Shown here in pieces: positions 61,618-64,000 of a stretch of 64,000 bases of DNA; within the stretch, counting starts at the first letter, position 1; each line of letters starts with the position of its first letter. A model generated the notes under the pieces. It saw nothing but the letters and a program-made list of their open reading frames with translations, was not told the origin of the DNA and made no database searches. Location of the stretch: positions 1-64,000 of the forward strand of contig JADDMT010000042.1 of assembly GCA_021401465.1 (NCBI GenBank). The letters run 5' to 3'. The translations under genes and the position numbers were made by a program. The stretch is from Teratosphaeria epicoccoides (Eukaryota; Ascomycota; Dothideomycetes; Mycosphaerellales; Teratosphaeriaceae).

Positions 61618-64000
61618 CTACCTCCCCATCAAAATCCCCCTGACCCTCCTCCTTTCCTCCTCATCCATCCTCCACTCCACCCCGGTAACCGCATCAACGT
61701 CCTCCGCTCTCAACGCCTCCACCTCCTCCCACTCATCGTCTTCCATATTAATCACCAACGTCATCTGCGCCACCTTGGCAAACACATTCCTCAACCCATA
61801 CTCCCCTCCCTTCACCGCCGCCGCCACGATGCCCGCAAAATCCCGCTCTAACCTCACCGCACCCAATTCACTCACTCTTCCGTCATAGCTCCACAGTCGT
61901 TTCTGCAACCGTTCAGACAGGAAAGAACAGGACGCGAGGAGGAGTTTGTTGTAATTGGGCGGCGTGAGCAGGCGTTTGATCGGCAGCATGAACGCCTGCC
62001 AGCCGCGTTCGAAGCGCAGCGGTACTTGGCCTTCTGCTACTGCGGAGGTGATAGCGTCGTCGTCGGCGGTCGAGGTTTCGTCGGAGGACGTGAGACTGTA
62101 GTCCACGTCTCGGAAGGCGTCGACGAGGACGGGTTGCAGACGCGGGCGGATCACGCGACGGAGCATCACGTCCACGGCGTCTTCGATGAGTTCCGAGGTT
62201 TTACTTTCGAAGCCGTGTTGGACGGAGTGGAGAGCTTTGGTCACGAAGACGGCGTCGTGGGCGAAGGCGAAGGTGTCGGCGAGGGTTCTTGGCGGGCCGA
62301 GGCAGGACTGCACGATGCGTTTGGCGTAGTCGGTCGCGACGTCGAGGTTGTTCATCAGCAGCATGAAGTGGATGATTGTGCTTTCGGGTGGTAAGGCGCC
62401 TTGGACGGCGGCTTTGGGGAAGGCTTCGTTTTGCATCTTGCGCTGCGTGATGCCGAAGAAGTCGGAGGCGAGGACGCGGCCGATGGCGGGGATGACGGAG
62501 GCGGCGGTGGCGCGTTGGGAGGTGGATAGGGTGCGTTGCATGACTTGTTGGGCGTTGTACATGACGTCGTCGACGGCGCTGGTGATGAAAGGGGGTGTGG
62601 AGCCGACGGGTTTGGTGGGGTTGAGAGAGAGGTCCGGGGGTGGTTCGTCGAGTTGAAAGGCTTTTTCGACGGCGCGGCGGAAGAAGAAGGTGGCGAGGAG
62701 GTTGAAGGGATCGATGAGGTGGTCGGAGATTTTTTTGTGGAGGGTGCTGGTGGCGAGGAAGGAGGGGATGGTGAGGCCACCGTCGAGGGGGGGGGATTCT
62801 TCCGCTTGCGCGGCTTTGTGGGCGATGAAGCGGGTGTAGAGGGACCATCGGCCGAGCATGAGGGCGCTTTCGGAGAGAAGGGCGTCGACGTCTTTGGTGT
62901 CGATGCTGTCATCTTCACTCGGTCGACCGGACGCAGGCGCGGGTGAGCCTCTGCCCGATGCTAAGCCCGCAGGCTTCTGAGAGGATAAAAGGCCTTGGGC
63001 CAGGAAATTGAAGGGATGGCTCTTGACATCGGTGAGCTTGCGGCTGACTCTTCGTTCCTCGGACCAGGTGTCAAGGATGATGCCCGCTTGCACATCGGCT
63101 TCGACTTGAATGCGCTGGATGACTTTGACCATGCTTCCCGCTCCGTAGTGGCGTTCCACCAACGGCTCATGACCGTCCACAATCTCGGCAATGTGTTCGA
63201 ACAGCTTGGTGAGGGCATTCGCGTAAAACAGGCCTTCGCGCCTCTGGGCAGTGTTGAGATTGGCTCGCGCGCGAGCCGCAATGCCCGAGCAGACATAGCG
63301 GCCGTAGGCATCGAGACCAACATCCGAGCGGTCGATGAGGGGAAACAGCTTGAAGAAGCGCGCAATGTTGGATCCGTCTCCGGCCTTGACTGCCCTGTCA
63401 AACTCTCGCAAGAACAGACCGCACAAGCTCTCGGCGGCAGCATTCAGAGTCTCCCGGGGCGGATCCGGGACTTCAGCGGTCGGCACTATCTCTTGGGCAA
63501 AGGCGCCATCGATGACGCTGTCGGGTACCTGACTGGCTCGGTACAGGTAATTGGCGGCGGTCTCCCAGTCTTGCGGGGCTCCCATGGATCCCGTGACGCC
63601 GAGCACGCAGGACTTGAGCTCGGCGACTTGTTCGACGACTTCGAGGGTGGCCTTGACGTTGGCCTGTTCATGGTCCAGCTTTTTGACCGCTGCCGAGATT
63701 CTGTGGGCGGTGGCGGCGGCATTGGACAGCATGCCGCTGCTGATGGCTCGCGTCGCAACAGTCTGGGAGGCCAATTGTGCTCTCGCCAAGTCCAGTCTGC
63801 CCAAGTGTCGGGTGAGATCCTTTTGCGTGGCCAGCAAATGGTCCAGGCGAGCCGTCACGGCGGCCTCCCTCGCTCCGAGCTCGTGGAGTGCGGCGCGGAT
63901 CTCGTGCGCCGACACGGCACTGTCGACAAGTCTGGGTGGTAGTGGTGGTGGTGGTGGCCCATGATTGTCGTTGAGTCGGTGAATGGCATTGGCCTCTGCT
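61618..64000 (-). CDS. COG4: Conserved oligomeric Golgi complex subunit 4 (5' end beyond window)
   Basis: Tethering factor of the COG complex (lobe A), needed for retrograde vesicle traffic within the Golgi. The frame is open from 61618 to the right edge, so at least 793 codons are present and the start lies outside. Family blocks: SSGMLSNAAATAHRISAAVKKLD, VKATLEVVEQVAELKSCVLGV, GSMGAPQDWETAANYLYRASQV, RFFKLFPLIDRSDVGLDAYGRYV, and a C-terminal CATCHR-type helical domain ending RRRVRGILMGR. A Pro run (PPPPPLPPR) occurs near the left part of the visible N-terminus. The linker around 62890-62990 (minus) is Ser/Pro-rich. No membrane segment, as expected for a peripheral Golgi protein. Confidence 0.93.
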   Translation of the reverse strand, partial: AEANAIHRLNDNHGPPPPPLPPRLVDSAVSAHEIRAALHELGAREAAVTARLDHLLATQKDLTRHLGRLDLARAQLASQTVATRAISSGMLSNAAATAHRISAAVKKLDHEQANVKATLEVVEQVAELKSCVLGVTGSMGAPQDWETAANYLYRASQVPDSVIDGAFAQEIVPTAEVPDPPRETLNAAAESLCGLFLREFDRAVKAGDGSNIARFFKLFPLIDRSDVGLDAYGRYVCSGIAARARANLNTAQRREGLFYANALTKLFEHIAEIVDGHEPLVERHYGAGSMVKVIQRIQVEADVQAGIILDTWSEERRVSRKLTDVKSHPFNFLAQGLLSSQKPAGLASGRGSPAPASGRPSEDDSIDTKDVDALLSESALMLGRWSLYTRFIAHKAAQAEESPPLDGGLTIPSFLATSTLHKKISDHLIDPFNLLATFFFRRAVEKAFQLDEPPPDLSLNPTKPVGSTPPFITSAVDDVMYNAQQVMQRTLSTSQRATAASVIPAIGRVLASDFFGITQRKMQNEAFPKAAVQGALPPESTIIHFMLLMNNLDVATDYAKRIVQSCLGPPRTLADTFAFAHDAVFVTKALHSVQHGFESKTSELIEDAVDVMLRRVIRPRLQPVLVDAFRDVDYSLTSSDETSTADDDAITSAVAEGQVPLRFERGWQAFMLPIKRLLTPPNYNKLLLASCSFLSERLQKRLWSYDGRVSELGAVRLERDFAGIVAAAVKGGEYGLRNVFAKVAQMTLVINMEDDEWEEVEALRAEDVDAVTGVEWRMDEEERRRVRGILMGR

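Noticed and set aside
61900..63942. Plus-strand frames opposite COG4
   Set aside because: Antisense shadows of a clearly identified gene.

Overview
The window is nuclear DNA of a filamentous ascomycete (Pezizomycotina). The evidence is short introns of about 43-200 bp with GT/AG ends, genes packed on both strands, two large fungal hybrid histidine kinases, fungal cell-wall enzymes (a Crh-type GH16 transglycosylase and a GH20 hexosaminidase), and a retrotransposon relic decayed by C-to-T/G-to-A changes of the kind made by repeat-induced point mutation (RIP). A Dothideomycete is my best guess from overall protein style, but the sequence alone does not prove it.

Bases 1-5,100 are an accessory block without intact genes. 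Two tandem copies of a Ty3/Gypsy gag region (minus strand, CCHC zinc knuckle still readable), a separate RT/RNase H fragment, a roughly 285-bp MITE-like element with 60-bp terminal inverted repeats, and a run of 21 G lie there. All are riddled with TAG/TAA stops, many at former Gln or Trp codons. After a gene-free stretch the gene-rich part begins at 6,373.

From left to right the genes are: malic enzyme (+); cohesin kleisin RAD21 (-) divergent from the Golgi Ca2+/Mn2+ ATPase PMR1 (+); an allantoate-permease-type MFS carrier (-) and allantoicase (-), a two-gene purine-nitrogen salvage pair; an ankyrin + DIL domain protein (-); a 2,414-aa hybrid histidine kinase with an N-terminal pseudokinase (+); the RAM-network scaffold HYM1/Mo25 (-); a second 2,001-aa hybrid histidine kinase (+); ribosomal protein eL30 (-); secreted beta-N-acetylhexosaminidase (-); GPI-anchored Crh-type transglycosylase (-) divergent from gamma-glutamyl phosphate reductase PRO2 (+); ribosomal protein uL16/RPL10 (+); sirtuin HST2 (-); RMT2 arginine methyltransferase (-) divergent from the sterol O-acyltransferase ARE2 (+); an astacin-type metalloprotease ending in RDEL (+); a small secreted NTF2-like protein (+); a 2EXR/F-box-like gene interrupted by a TAG (+); and COG4, open at the window's right edge (-).

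Most genes are housekeeping and unrelated to one another. The groupings that look meaningful are the permease/allantoicase pair with GATA sites upstream of the allantoicase, the two giant histidine kinases 3.7 kb apart, and three divergent promoters (RAD21/PMR1, CRH/PRO2, RMT2/ARE2). I found no CRISPR array, rRNA or convincing tRNA. Exon boundaries are deduced by reading frame continuity plus GT/AG signals, not from transcripts.
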